This document shows positions 46,292-55,400 of a DNA stretch of 64,000 nt, piece after piece (the stretch's first letter is position 1; each line of letters opens with the position of its first letter). The DNA lies in the NCBI GenBank assembly GCA_004211885.1, contig SHBV01000001.1:123699-187698 (forward strand). The letters run 5' to 3'. Both the position numbers and the translations under genes were made by a program. The DNA is from Verrucomicrobiaceae bacterium (GTDB taxonomy: Bacteria; Verrucomicrobiota; Verrucomicrobiia; Verrucomicrobiales; DEV007). Under the pieces are notes generated by a model. The model was not told the DNA's origin and searched no databases. It saw nothing but the letters and a program-made list of their open reading frames with translations.

Positions 46292-47896
46292 TTATTCGTT
46301 ACGGAATTGATTAATGAAAATAAAAGCCAGAGCTCCTAACGATAGAGTACTATTACCAATGGTGGTTATTACCTCACGAATTGGATTTAAATGACACGCA
46401 AGAATCCAAGTTATGCCTATTAAAATACTTGATCCTATAACAAAAATACCCAGAGGCGAAATAGTAGAAGAACTGCCTTCTCTAACTTCTTTGGCAGAAT
46501 TCAAATAATAGTTTGAAATGAGAGCAAAAATGATAATTGAAAAAATGCTCAGTGGCTTTGCCAATTGGGGAACAAGCCCTACCAAGGCATCATAAGCTCC
46601 ATGAGCAATTACTACTAAAATGAATGTTCCAATGAACCCTTCCCATCTCGTTTTAGGCCAAAGGCTAAAATAAAATAGTGAGAGGCCGGCAATTCCTGTC
46701 AGCGATGCATGGAAAAAATTTGCAGTTAGAAATCTAGGGAAAACTGCTGCTTCGGACCCAGGACCAAAATAAAGTAGATTTTCTGAGCAGGCGAATCCGA
46801 GTCCAATGCAAGCGGCTGTTGCTAAGGCTTCCATTGGGCATCTCCTCTTTAAAAGAATAAAAAGAAATGGTGTAAAAAAAAGTAATTTGATTAGTTCTTC
46901 TCTAAGGCCAATGCCACAAACTACATAAAGGCTATCATTAATTATTTCTCCGTTTAACTTGAATTGAAGAGCATTTTCTTGCCAAAAAACTAATCCAAGA
47001 ACCACAAAGGTTGATATGAATCCAGCTATGAATCCAAATCCATAAAGTGGTATTCGAATTAGTGGAAGATTACCAGCGCGTCCCAAACTTATAATAATGC
47101 AGAACCAAATAGTTGCTGCAAAAGCGGTCACAGAAAGCCAAACGAAATTAAGATTATGGAAAAGAAATTTTATATTTTTTTTGGTGAGTGATATCCACTT
47201 TCCTAATCTTGAAGCAACATCTTCAAATGTTTTATTCGTCATTGAATTTCTATATTCTTTATTGGAAAATAGTTCTTCAAGTTCGCTTTTCTTTTCTAGG
47301 GCTAGTAGTGCTCGCATGATTCCATTTCTTGCATGATCAGATTGAGGATAATTCAAAATCTCTCTTTTATAGAAATCTAGGGATTCTTTGTTTTTTCCCA
47401 TTGAAATAAGAATGTCTGCGTAGAATTCAGCAGTGAATCTTTTTGGATTTTTTGATTCGGCGGCTGTCCTTAATTTTAATAATAATTCTGAATCCGATTT
47501 CTCTGAATCGCTCATTATAGCCAAATAATCCTCAATAATTTTTTGGGTCTCTGGGGTTAAATTATTTTGAGGAATCCCAAGCAATGAAGCTGTTGAGTAA
47601 AGCCCCTCACGCGCCATTCTAGCAAAACTCACTTCATCAAATCCTGTCTCGTTTCTAAAATTAATGATGAGCTCAACCTTCTTTAGGTTCAGGCTTTTCA
47701 GTATGATTGGTACAGATTCTGTTTTAATCCAAGGGCATGATTTTTTTAACTTTTCTATAATTTGGTTTTCTTGTTTGGAAATATTAGGCAATACGATACC
47801 GATAAGTATTGAAATGATGCCAATGATTATTGAGGAGCGGATTAGAAAGTTCCGATCCCGAGATTGCAATATGAGTCTTTGATGAATCTTAGACAT
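46292..47896 (-). CDS. PrsW-family intramembrane protease-like protein with TPR-like N-terminal arm
   Basis: The 534-residue protein has an N-terminal membrane helix (about 19-40). A soluble, helical arm of roughly 190 residues follows with a TPR-like stretch (FYADILISMGKNKESLDFYK). At least seven membrane helices come after about residue 240. The membrane part carries the PrsW signatures: Glu-Glu in GLREELIKLLFF, Glu in GFACSENLLYF, His in FFHASLTG and His in AHGAYDALVG. PrsW proteases cleave anti-sigma factors in Bacillus. The periplasmic-side arm is unlike standard PrsW and could bind a partner. The target is unknown. Confidence 0.82.
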   Translation of the reverse strand: MSKIHQRLILQSRDRNFLIRSSIIIGIISILIGIVLPNISKQENQIIEKLKKSCPWIKTESVPIILKSLNLKKVELIINFRNETGFDEVSFARMAREGLYSTASLLGIPQNNLTPETQKIIEDYLAIMSDSEKSDSELLLKLRTAAESKNPKRFTAEFYADILISMGKNKESLDFYKREILNYPQSDHARNGIMRALLALEKKSELEELFSNKEYRNSMTNKTFEDVASRLGKWISLTKKNIKFLFHNLNFVWLSVTAFAATIWFCIIISLGRAGNLPLIRIPLYGFGFIAGFISTFVVLGLVFWQENALQFKLNGEIINDSLYVVCGIGLREELIKLLFFTPFLFILLKRRCPMEALATAACIGLGFACSENLLYFGPGSEAAVFPRFLTANFFHASLTGIAGLSLFYFSLWPKTRWEGFIGTFILVVIAHGAYDALVGLVPQLAKPLSIFSIIIFALISNYYLNSAKEVREGSSSTISPLGIFVIGSSILIGITWILACHLNPIREVITTIGNSTLSLGALAFIFINQFRNE

Positions 47897-47939
47897 GACA
47901 ACTAAAGCCTTATGATTTTAATAATTCGATTAACCCATT

Positions 47940-49268
47940 TTATTTCTGGGATTTTCTCTTCATTTTATAGTAATTAACAAGTCCACTAACTACACCATCG
48001 GAATATTCATGGATTAAACTTTTACGTTTCTTTCCAGATATCATTTTTTCTCCAGAGTAATTCCCAGCTAGGACTCTATGATAAAATGTAAGACTGTTCA
48101 TTACATAAGGTTCGAGAAAAATAACTGGGCAGTGGTAGATTCTATTAGCAAGAAGGTTCCTGGCATAAATGTAGACTTGTTCGTGATTTATGAGCTTGGC
48201 ATTTGAAGTGGAATATTTATATGGAGGGAGTCCAGTTTCATTAGCCATTGAACTGGCAACTGCAATATTTATCGCTAACTCTTCATTATGAGTATTTTGT
48301 AAGAGTCTCTTGAATAAATGAAATCGGTTATCTTCCAAACGAAATTCGTTTGAGCTGTAATTACCATTTACTAAAAGGTGAAGATGATTGCGGTTTATTA
48401 GTTTTGGTCTATTCGGGTTTCCCCAAGCTTCTGCATTGAAATGCACACAAATGGTGAGATCCGGCTTGATCGTATTATTGATTATATGCGCTCTCCTTCG
48501 GATTTCGTGCTTCCTATAAAAAAGAAGCTCACTTTCTCTCTTGAGCGCCAGACCTTCAGCATTTTGTCCGCGAGATAACAAAACTTTTCTAGCAAGCCCT
48601 TCAAAGTGCCTCGGTCTTAATTTGGTAACGGGTTCGTGTTGGTCTCTTAATAGAACAACTGTTGCTCCAAGCGATTGTAGTTTTTGTTTAATTAATTTTG
48701 CTGTTAGTAGAGTTAGTTCACCCTCCTTTATTTCGATACCTTTACTATCTAATTGATACCATCGACCCTCCATCTTTGCCCATTGTCCGCCAATATGTCC
48801 GGGATCAATCGCTACTTTCAGATCTTTGAGTGGTACTTTTTCAATATTAGTATTTCTGGGAAGCTCTTCGGCTTTTCTCCAGTAACGTAAACTTTTTGGA
48901 ACATGGTCAGAAGAGCCAAAGTACAGTCTGAAAGTTTGATTACCTTTTGCGCGGATTTCAGCGTATTCTGAATTGATCTTCACGACTAATTTCCAGGCAT
49001 CTTCTTCGGAGTAAATATTTTCTAGTTCTGTCAGAAAACGTTTTTTAGTAATTTGTTTCTGATATTTTTCTAGTTCACTCCAGTCCGGATCAATGGCTAA
49101 TGTACTAAGGTTAGTGCGAATGCGGAGCTGGTCAGCATTAATTTCAGATTCGTCAGCAACTTTATTTTTAGGATTAAAGATAACAATTATAACGAGAGCC
49201 GTTATCATTAAGATGCTGATCCAGAATAATTTCACTGATTTGGTCGGTGATGATTCTTTTTGTGGCAT
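47940..49268 (-). CDS. N-acetylmuramoyl-L-alanine amidase (Amidase_3 family)
   Basis: The enzyme cuts the amide bond between MurNAc and the stem peptide. The 442-residue protein has one N-terminal membrane helix (about 13-33) and a helical segment to about 145. The zinc amidase domain follows. Its ligands are His158 in AIDPGHIGG, Glu182 in IEIKEGELTLL and His in TICVHFNAEA. A large insertion, RHFEGLARKVLLSR and beyond, separates the last ligands from the start of the domain. The DPGHIGG version of the usual DPGHGG carries one extra residue. It lies 43 bases upstream of the PrsW-like gene. Confidence 0.87.
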   Translation of the reverse strand: MPQKESSPTKSVKLFWISILMITALVIIVIFNPKNKVADESEINADQLRIRTNLSTLAIDPDWSELEKYQKQITKKRFLTELENIYSEEDAWKLVVKINSEYAEIRAKGNQTFRLYFGSSDHVPKSLRYWRKAEELPRNTNIEKVPLKDLKVAIDPGHIGGQWAKMEGRWYQLDSKGIEIKEGELTLLTAKLIKQKLQSLGATVVLLRDQHEPVTKLRPRHFEGLARKVLLSRGQNAEGLALKRESELLFYRKHEIRRRAHIINNTIKPDLTICVHFNAEAWGNPNRPKLINRNHLHLLVNGNYSSNEFRLEDNRFHLFKRLLQNTHNEELAINIAVASSMANETGLPPYKYSTSNAKLINHEQVYIYARNLLANRIYHCPVIFLEPYVMNSLTFYHRVLAGNYSGEKMISGKKRKSLIHEYSDGVVSGLVNYYKMKRKSQK

Positions 49269-49354
49269 CGAGAATAAGAACTGAATTTAAACGTAAAATG
49301 ATACTTATGACAATATGTGGTTGAGCCTTACTCATTTCCAATTAGCATAATGAC

Positions 49355-50173
49355 TTGGATGCACTACCACATACTGATAATTTAAGACTTATTTTCTTAG
49401 GAGATATCGTTGGAGAGCCCGGGCGCAAAGCGGTTGCCGATTTCATTCCTAAAATTCGTGAATCTAGGGGAATTGATTTTATCGTAGTTAATGGAGAGAA
49501 TGCGGCTGGCGGAAGAGGCATTACTCCTAAGATTGCAATAGGCCTCCTCAGGGCTGGGGCAACTGTCATTACGACTGGTGATCATATTTGGGATCAAAAA
49601 GAAATCATTGATTATTTGCCCACTGAGCCGCGATTGTTGCGCCCACTTAATTATCCTGACGGCACGCCTGGCCAAGGAAGTGTTGTACTTGAAACGGAGA
49701 AGGGGCCTGTAGCGATATTAAATGCTCAAGGTAGAACATTCATGAATCCCCCTCTAGAGAATCCATTGCTCGCCATCGATGCTGAGTTAGAACTAATCCG
49801 TAAGGAAAAAGATGTGAGGATGGTTTTCGTCGATTTTCATGCTGAGGCGACCAGTGAAACTATAGCGACTGGTCGTTACCTTGACGGCAGAGTGTCAGCA
49901 GTGGTAGGAACTCATACCCATGTTCAGACTGCAGATGAACAAATTTTTCCCGGTGGAACTGGTTTCTTGTGTGATGCTGGCATGTGTGGACCATCTGAAT
50001 CAATTTTGGGGCGACAAGTAGACCCAATACTAGAGCGTATGCGCACTTCAACGCCCAGAGCGATGCCTGTAGCCAAAGGAGAAGTGGATATAAGAGGGGT
50101 CCTTTTGGATATTGATTATTCTACGGGAAAAGCTGTAGGAATTGAGCGTATTGCTGAAAAATTTAATAATTGA
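49355..50173 (+). CDS. YmdB-family (TIGR00282) metallophosphoesterase
   Basis: The 272-residue protein matches YmdB-like phosphoesterases, which hydrolyse 2',3'-cyclic nucleotides and affect RNA-linked behaviour in Bacillus. Metal ligands are visible in FLGDIVGEPGR, VNGENAAGGRG, TTGDHIWDQKE, FVDFHAEATSE and GTHTHVQTAD. In this frame the only start after the stop at 49343 is the TTG at 49355; nearby ATGs at 49350 and 49359 are in other frames. It is divergent from the amidase gene. Confidence 0.9.
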   Translation: MDALPHTDNLRLIFLGDIVGEPGRKAVADFIPKIRESRGIDFIVVNGENAAGGRGITPKIAIGLLRAGATVITTGDHIWDQKEIIDYLPTEPRLLRPLNYPDGTPGQGSVVLETEKGPVAILNAQGRTFMNPPLENPLLAIDAELELIRKEKDVRMVFVDFHAEATSETIATGRYLDGRVSAVVGTHTHVQTADEQIFPGGTGFLCDAGMCGPSESILGRQVDPILERMRTSTPRAMPVAKGEVDIRGVLLDIDYSTGKAVGIERIAEKFNN

Positions 50174-50504
50174 AGACGTTTTTTCTTCCTAAGAAGGAAT
50201 ATAATCCACTTTTGCAGGATTTATTAGCATCGCAAATACTTCCATAAATGCCTTGGAATGAGTATCTTAAGAAGTAATTTCGCTTTATTTCCGAAAAATC
50301 TTAAAATTTTTTTGACAGTAACAGCCAATTTGATAGATTTCGCTCCACTTTTTCGCAGGGGTGGTAGGTGTTTTCTTTCTAGTATGGTTCATAATAAATG
50401 GCCTTCTGGGGTGGAGATCTTTCGACTTCTGCGGACTGCGTGAGTGTTTCATGTGTGGTCACCTACCGAGTTTAATGCTCATAAGGTAATTAAACAATAG
50501 ATGC
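50174..50504 (+). other. Intergenic region upstream of the tRNA-Thr/tuf block
   Basis: These 331 bases hold no convincing gene. A 61-codon frame (50258-50443) has a mixed, non-protein-like sequence and overlaps the promoter at 50312-50339. The remaining DNA probably contains upstream activating sequence and the leader of the tRNA transcript. I saw no riboswitch. Confidence 0.6.
50312..50339 (+). promoter_or_regulatory. Sigma70-type promoter for the tRNA-Thr/tuf operon
   Basis: TTGACA (50312-50317) is followed, after 16 bases, by TAGATT (50334-50339). A G/C-rich stretch comes after it. The site is 165 bases before the tRNA-Thr gene and is preceded by A/T-rich DNA. It is the only near-consensus -35 box I noticed here. 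Confidence 0.5.
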
Positions 50505-50579
<75 letters not shown>

Positions 50580-50753
50580 CGCAGAAAGTAAGAAATAATA
50601 TTAAGCCGATTAATCGGCGACTAAACTTAAAAAGAAACTAACAAGAATTACAAATTGCGAGCTCAAAAATTATTTGCAGATAATTTGTAAGAAAATTCAA
50701 AATTAACTAAGACCCTAGTCCTTACTTTTTTAGGACTTACTACTCACAAAGAC

Positions 50754-51938
50754 ATGGCCAAAGAAGCATTCGAAAGAAACAAGCCCCACGTCAACATTGG
50801 AACAATCGGACACGTTGACCACGGGAAGACTACGCTCACCGCTGCTATCTGCCACACGCTGGCGGGAAAAGGTTTGGCTGAGAAGAAAAATTACGATGAA
50901 ATTGATGCAGCTCCAGAAGAAAAGGAACGAGGTATTACAATTTCAACAGCTCACGTAGAGTATGAGACAGAGAATAGACATTATGCTCATGTAGATTGCC
51001 CAGGACATGCTGACTATGTAAAAAATATGATTACAGGTGCTGCACAAATGGACGGAGCTATTCTAGTTTGTTCTGCTGCTGATGGTCCAATGCCGCAAAC
51101 AAGAGAGCATATTTTGCTAGCTCGTCAGGTTGGAGTCCCTGCGATTGTAGTATTTTTAAATAAAACTGATCAGGTTGATGATGCAGAATTACTTGATCTG
51201 GTCGAGATGGAGATTCGCGAATTGCTTAGTGCTTATGAGTTCCCTGGTGATGATATTCCAATCGTTAAGGGTTCTGCATTGAAGGCCTTAGAAGGTGACG
51301 GTGAGCAGCAAGAGAACATTATGAAACTGATGGCTGCGGTTGATGATTACATTCCGAAACCTGAGCGGCCTGTGGATCTGGATTTCCTTATGCCGATTGA
51401 GGACGTTTTTTCAATTGAAGGTCGGGGAACTGTTGCCACTGGACGTGTTGAGCGGGGCGTGGTCAACAAGATGGAAGAAGTTGAAATTGTTGGAATCCGC
51501 GACACGCAAAAGACGACAGTTACTGACATTGAGATGTTCCGTAAGTTATTAGACCGTGGTGAAGCAGGTGACAATGTAGGCATCCTTCTTAGAGGAACAA
51601 AGAAAGAAGACATCGAGCGTGGTCAGGTTATTGCTAAACCAGGTTCAATTACACCACACCAAAAGTTCACTTCGGAAGTTTATGTTTTGAGTAAGGATGA
51701 GGGTGGTCGTCATACGCCTTTCTTTAGTAATTATAGACCGCAATTTTACTTCCGAACAACTGACGTGACTGGTACCATTAAATTACCTGACGGTGTTGAA
51801 ATGGTTATGCCCGGTGACAACGTGACTATGGAAGTTGATCTTATCACTCCGATCGCGATGGAAAAAACGATTCGTTTTGCTATCCGTGAAGGTGGTCGGA
51901 CTGTTGGAGCTGGCCGTGTTGCTGACATTCTTGATTAA
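50754..51938 (+). CDS. tuf: Elongation factor Tu
   Basis: EF-Tu delivers aminoacyl-tRNA to the ribosome. The 394-residue product has the G-domain motifs [35 protein letters not shown] and NKTDQVDD, then a SALKALEGD segment, and domains 2 and 3 ending in [13 protein letters not shown]. It is full length. It lies between two tRNA genes, as in many bacteria. The AT-rich leader has a hairpin AGTCCT/AGGACT at 50717-50737 just before the start. No canonical Shine-Dalgarno is seen; the start follows CACAAAGAC. Confidence 0.97.
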   Translation: MAKEAFERNKPHVNIGTIGHVDHGKTTLTAAICHTLAGKGLAEKKNYDEIDAAPEEKERGITISTAHVEYETENRHYAHVDCPGHADYVKNMITGAAQMDGAILVCSAADGPMPQTREHILLARQVGVPAIVVFLNKTDQVDDAELLDLVEMEIRELLSAYEFPGDDIPIVKGSALKALEGDGEQQENIMKLMAAVDDYIPKPERPVDLDFLMPIEDVFSIEGRGTVATGRVERGVVNKMEEVEIVGIRDTQKTTVTDIEMFRKLLDRGEAGDNVGILLRGTKKEDIERGQVIAKPGSITPHQKFTSEVYVLSKDEGGRHTPFFSNYRPQFYFRTTDVTGTIKLPDGVEMVMPGDNVTMEVDLITPIAMEKTIRFAIREGGRTVGAGRVADILD

Positions 51939-51969
51939 GATATAAACCTCAACTAAACGAATTTAAGTT

Positions 51970-52014
51970 AGCCGGATCTTGTCGGGTATTATTTAGCTCG
52001 AATGGGATCCGGCT
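51970..52014 (+). promoter_or_regulatory. Long inverted repeat between tuf and tRNA-Trp
   Basis: AGCCGGATC (51970-51978) and GATCCGGCT (52006-52014) are perfect 9-base arms around a 27-base loop. No T-run follows. An RNA processing or partial-termination role upstream of tRNA-Trp is possible. Confidence 0.4.
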
Positions 52015-52081
52015 ACGCCGTAAAAAAGAGAAGTCCTCAAAAGCGAGTTAATAAAGAAAAACAAACAATATAAACTCCAAG

Positions 52082-52159
52082 AGGGTAGTAGCTCAGCCTG
52101 GTTAGAGCACCGGTCTCCAAAACCGGGTGTCGGGGGTTCGAATCCCTCCTACCCTGCCA
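52082..52159 (+). tRNA. tRNA-Trp (CCA anticodon)
   Basis: The acceptor stem AGGGTAG pairs with CTACCCT. The anticodon stem CCGGT/ACCGG holds the loop CTCCAAA, giving CCA. The T arm is GGGGGTTCGAATCCCTC, and CCA is encoded at 52157-52159. Total length is 78. It precedes secE by 35 bases, as is common. Confidence 0.95.
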
Positions 52160-52194
52160 AGAGCCTCAATAATTAAAATCCTTTAAGTGAAGAA

Positions 52195-52416
52195 ATGAAA
52201 AGTCTAACAAGATATTTTGGAGAAGTTAGAACTGAGCTTCAAAAAGCCAGCTGGCCTTGGATTCCTAAGAATAAGGGAGAGAAGGGGTTTAAACGTTTCA
52301 AGGAGCTTACCGATTCTACCGTAGTGGTATTTATAGCGATGATGCTTTTGGGTGCATTCGTGAGTCTTTGGGATTTGATTTTATTTAATATCATAAAGTT
52401 GCTCACGAATTTATAG
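52195..52416 (+). CDS. secE: Preprotein translocase subunit SecE
   Basis: SecE clamps the SecY channel. The 73-residue product is a short, single-spanning SecE. It has an amphipathic N-terminal helix (FGEVRTELQKASWPW, the conserved EL.K..WP region), a short loop, then one membrane helix (about 43-64). Position before nusG is the classical order. Length matches the short SecE of Gram-positive type bacteria and many Verrucomicrobia. Confidence 0.92.
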   Translation: MKSLTRYFGEVRTELQKASWPWIPKNKGEKGFKRFKELTDSTVVVFIAMMLLGAFVSLWDLILFNIIKLLTNL

Positions 52417-52465
52417 CACCTTGGAATTTTATTTTAGATAACGCTTAGTAATTCATTAAACAAAG

Positions 52466-53038
52466 ATGCCTTTAATTCCTGCACCAAAAGACCAATGGTA
52501 CGTGGTTCACGTATTATCTGGTCAGGAAAACAAAGTTCGCAATAGTTTTGAGAGGCGAATCGAGTCAGAAGAAATGAGCGATGTGATTTTCGAAGTTTTG
52601 GTCCCAACGGAACGGGTTTCAGAAGTGAAGAAGGGCAAGCGGTCAGAATCCAAGAGAAAGTTTTTTCCTGGATATCTTATTATGAATATGCACCTGCTTA
52701 ATGACGAGGGTGGATTGGTTGACCGTAGTTGGTACTTTGTACAGGAAACTCATGGGGTAATTGGCTTTGCTGGCACAAAAAATAACCCGATTCCTATGCG
52801 CCCTCGTGAAGTTGAGAGTATGCTACTTCAGATAAAAGAACGCGAAGAGAGCATTAAACCGAGGATTGCATTTGATGTTGGAGAAACAATTAAAGTTTCT
52901 GATGGTCCTTTCGAAAGTCAGCCCGGAGTAATAGAAGAAATAGACCAAGAAAAAGGAACTTTGCTAGTTTCTGTCACTGTCTTTGGGCGTCCAACTCCAG
53001 TTGAGCTGGAGCATTGGCAAATCGAAAAAGAAGAATAA
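52466..53038 (+). CDS. nusG: Transcription termination/antitermination protein NusG
   Basis: NusG binds RNA polymerase and couples it to Rho and the ribosome. The 190-residue product has the NGN domain (WYVVHVLSGQENKVRNSFE, LVPTERVSEVKKGKR, FFPGYLIMNM). GFAGTKNNPIPMRPREVE follows, then the KOW domain (FDVGETIKVSDGPFESQPG, GRPTPVELEHWQIE). All are intact. It lies 49 bases after secE. Confidence 0.96.
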   Translation: MPLIPAPKDQWYVVHVLSGQENKVRNSFERRIESEEMSDVIFEVLVPTERVSEVKKGKRSESKRKFFPGYLIMNMHLLNDEGGLVDRSWYFVQETHGVIGFAGTKNNPIPMRPREVESMLLQIKEREESIKPRIAFDVGETIKVSDGPFESQPGVIEEIDQEKGTLLVSVTVFGRPTPVELEHWQIEKEE

Positions 53039-53067
53039 TAAATACCTGAATTAATTAATTTAATACC

Positions 53068-53496
53068 ATGGCTAAAGAAGTAACTGGAACCTTGAAACTT
53101 CAGATCCCTGCGGGTCAGGCGAATCCTTCGCCTCCTGTAGGACCAGCATTAGGACAGGCTGGGCTTAATATAATGGAGTTTTGCAAAGATTTTAATGCCA
53201 AGACTCAGGCCCAGGCTGGAGATGTTTTGCCAGTAGTCATTACGATATATAAAGACAAGAGCTTCAGTTTTATTTGTAAGCAACCACCAGCGTCCGCGTT
53301 ACTTAAAAAGGCAGCAAAAATTGCCTCGGGATCCGGTGAGCCTCACAAAGAGAAAGTGGCGACAATAACCAAAGCACAAGTGATGGAAATTGTGAAAATT
53401 AAAAAACCTGACTTGAATACAGAAGATGATGAAGCTGCCGCTCGTATCATCGCAGGAAGTGCTCGTCAAATGGGCATCGAGATTCAAGGAATGTAA
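53068..53496 (+). CDS. rplK: 50S ribosomal protein L11
   Basis: L11 sits at the GTPase-associated centre. The 142-residue product has the typical opening [20 protein letters not shown], then [19 protein letters not shown], and the RNA-binding C-terminal domain ending in [18 protein letters not shown]. Nothing unusual is seen. It is 29 bases after nusG and 74 before rplA. Confidence 0.97.
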   Translation: MAKEVTGTLKLQIPAGQANPSPPVGPALGQAGLNIMEFCKDFNAKTQAQAGDVLPVVITIYKDKSFSFICKQPPASALLKKAAKIASGSGEPHKEKVATITKAQVMEIVKIKKPDLNTEDDEAAARIIAGSARQMGIEIQGM

Positions 53497-53531
53497 TTAT
53501 TGAGATTTAATTAATATAAACCAAATACTGC

Positions 53532-53590
53532 AGGAGGGTGTAATGCATCCGCTAATACTGCGAAAGAAAGATGGCAAAAAAAAGAAGTAA
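53532..53590 (+). other. Out-of-frame mini-ORF with strong Shine-Dalgarno overlapping the rplA start
   Basis: AGGAGG (53532-53537) is five bases from an ATG (53543). That ATG opens a 15-codon ORF, MHPLILRKKDGKKKK, which ends at 53590, inside rplA (start 53571) in another frame. The short dyad GGGTG/CATCC (53536-53550) can hide the mini-ORF start. Overlap with the rplA start suggests translational coupling or a regulator-binding site, but it could be chance. Confidence 0.45.
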
Positions 53591-54269
53591 GAGATACCGC
53601 CAAGCTGCGGAATTATTTGAGGAGGATAAAGAGTATCCTCTAGCTGAAGCTATTGATATACTTAAGAAATTTCCTCCTGCCAAGTATGACGAGACGGTTT
53701 CAATTTCTGTTCGTCTCGGAGTTGATGCTAAGCAATCTGACCAGATGGTTCGCGGAACATGTCCTTTACCTCATGGATCAGGCAAGAAAGTTAGGGTCTT
53801 GGTTTTTGCTCAGGGTGAGGCAGCAACAGCCGCTAAGAATGCTGGAGCTGAGTTCGTCGGTTTGGATGATATGATAAATAAAATTCAAGGAGGATTTCAA
53901 GATTTTGATGTTGCCGTTGCCACCCCGGAAGCTATGGCAGAAGTCAGAAAACTTGGCCGTTTTCTTGGGCCTCGTGGATTAATGCCTAACCCTAAGACAG
54001 GAACGGTGACTGATGATACCGCTTCAGCAGTTAATGCGGTTAAGGCTGGACGGATTGATTTCAAATTGGATCGAAACGGTGGCGTAGCAGCTCCGATTGG
54101 AAAAGTTTCGTTTTCAGCTGATCAGCTCGCTGATAATGGCAATGCTGTAATGAATGCAATTAGGCAAGTAAGACCAGCTTCGACTAAAGGAATTTATATT
54201 TGTGGAGCCACTCTATCAGCTACTGTTTCACCAGGTATACCAATTGAAACTGATGTGTTCGAGAAATAA
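53571..54269 (+). CDS. rplA: 50S ribosomal protein L1
   Basis: L1 binds 23S rRNA at the L1 stalk and in some bacteria represses its own mRNA. The 232-residue product starts AKKRSKRYRQAAELF and has VSISVRLGVDAKQSDQM, RKLGRFLGPRGLMPNPKTGT, KLDRNGGVAAPIGK, and ends PGIPIETDVFEK. All are typical. The ATG at 571 (53571) has only AAAGAAAG before it, while the strong Shine-Dalgarno upstream serves an overlapping mini-ORF. Confidence 0.97.
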   Translation: MAKKRSKRYRQAAELFEEDKEYPLAEAIDILKKFPPAKYDETVSISVRLGVDAKQSDQMVRGTCPLPHGSGKKVRVLVFAQGEAATAAKNAGAEFVGLDDMINKIQGGFQDFDVAVATPEAMAEVRKLGRFLGPRGLMPNPKTGTVTDDTASAVNAVKAGRIDFKLDRNGGVAAPIGKVSFSADQLADNGNAVMNAIRQVRPASTKGIYICGATLSATVSPGIPIETDVFEK

Positions 54270-54299
54270 GAAACGTTAATAAAAAGATTAAAGATTACA

Positions 54300-54812
54300 A
54301 TGAAAGCAATCAAAGAGAATATTATTAACGATCTTATAGAGAAGCTTAACGCATCTCCTTTCATGATTGTTATTGATTATAAAGCATTAACTGTGGTACA
54401 GCTTGGAGAATTGCGCGCGCGGCTCAGTGAGACTAATTCTACGGCTCACGTAACAAAGAATTCATATGCTAAACGTGCATCGATAGCTGCCGAATACCCT
54501 GAAGGTATCAACGAATTTTTAACTGGTCAGACGGCACTTGTTACGGGTGATCAGGACATATGTGCAGTTGCTAAAGCTTTAAAGGATTATAAGAAAGAAA
54601 ATGAGAAGCCTGAAATGCGCGCTGGAGTCATGGATGGTAATCTAATTAGTTCTGAGGAATTAAATGCTTTAGCATCATTGCCGCCGATGGATGTGTTGAG
54701 AGCTCAACTTCTTGGAACATTACAATCACCCGCTAGCACTTTTGTGAGGCTACTCAATGAGCCAGCATCATCCCTTGCCCGTATATTGAAGGCAAAGGAG
54801 GAGCAGGGCTAA
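54300..54812 (+). CDS. rplJ: 50S ribosomal protein L10
   Basis: L10 anchors the L7/L12 dimers at the ribosomal stalk. The 170-residue product has the family opening KENIINDLIEKLNASPFMIV, then DYKALTVVQLGELRARLSET, VTKNSYAKRA and the C-terminal helix that carries L12 dimers (PASTFVRLLNEPASSLARIL). It lies 30 bases after rplA, too short for the usual long L10 leader. The structured leader instead lies between rplJ and rplL. Confidence 0.95.
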   Translation: MKAIKENIINDLIEKLNASPFMIVIDYKALTVVQLGELRARLSETNSTAHVTKNSYAKRASIAAEYPEGINEFLTGQTALVTGDQDICAVAKALKDYKKENEKPEMRAGVMDGNLISSEELNALASLPPMDVLRAQLLGTLQSPASTFVRLLNEPASSLARILKAKEEQG

Positions 54813-54896
54813 TAATAAAGATCACCTTTGGTATGAGAATTTCATGCTAAGGAATAACACAACTAAAACAAAACTGAAACAAAACTAAAACACTAT

Positions 54897-54970
54897 AAAC
54901 CACGGTTCCTTGTCGGGGCGGCGGCCGCCGCTTTGAAATGTTACAGGGCCCTGAATCGCGACGACACCGT
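54897..54970 (+). promoter_or_regulatory. GC-rich folded leader upstream of rplL
   Basis: This patch within AT-rich DNA has the perfect palindrome GCGGCGGCCGCCGC (54918-54931) and CAGGGCCCTG (54944-54953). An outer stem joins ACGG/CCGT and TGTCG/CGACA on both sides. The whole is 10 to 80 bases before the rplL start. It could be a leader that boosts rplL translation relative to rplJ. Confidence 0.5.
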
Positions 54971-54978
54971 AAAATAGA

Positions 54979-55356
54979 ATGGCTGATATTGAAAAATTAA
55001 CTGAAGACCTAAGTGGACTAAGTGTCCTTGAAGTTGCTGACCTTGTGAAAGCTCTCGAAGAAAAGTGGGGTGTAAGTGCTGCTGCTCCTGTAGCTGCTGC
55101 TGCTGCTCCAGCTGCCGGGGGTGGAGAAGCTGCAGAAGAAAAGACCGAATTTGATGTAATCTTGACTGGCGCTGGTGGCAATAAGATTGCTGTCATTAAA
55201 GAAGTTCGTGGTGCTGTTAGTGGCCTTGGCCTTGCTGATGCCAAGAAACTAGTTGATGGAGCTCCATCTCCAATTAAAGAAGCATGCTCCAAGGAAGAAG
55301 CTGAAGAAATTAAGACCAAACTTGAAGCTGCCGGGGCAGAGGTCGAAGTTAAATAA
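54979..55356 (+). CDS. rplL: 50S ribosomal protein L7/L12
   Basis: L7/L12 recruits translation factors. The 125-residue product has the N-terminal dimerisation helix ([20 protein letters not shown]), an Ala/Pro-rich hinge of about 20 residues, and the C-terminal domain ([33 protein letters not shown]). It ends in [17 protein letters not shown]-rich leader precedes it and a strong terminator follows. Confidence 0.97.
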   Translation: MADIEKLTEDLSGLSVLEVADLVKALEEKWGVSAAAPVAAAAAPAAGGGEAAEEKTEFDVILTGAGGNKIAVIKEVRGAVSGLGLADAKKLVDGAPSPIKEACSKEEAEEIKTKLEAAGAEVEVK

Positions 55357-55400
55357 TTAATTAACTAAATTTAGCGTTATTTACTTTTTAAACAATCACA

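Noticed and set aside
50258..50443. 61-codon ORF before tRNA-Thr
   Set aside because: Its sequence is not protein-like, it spans the best promoter candidate, and no homology is recognisable.
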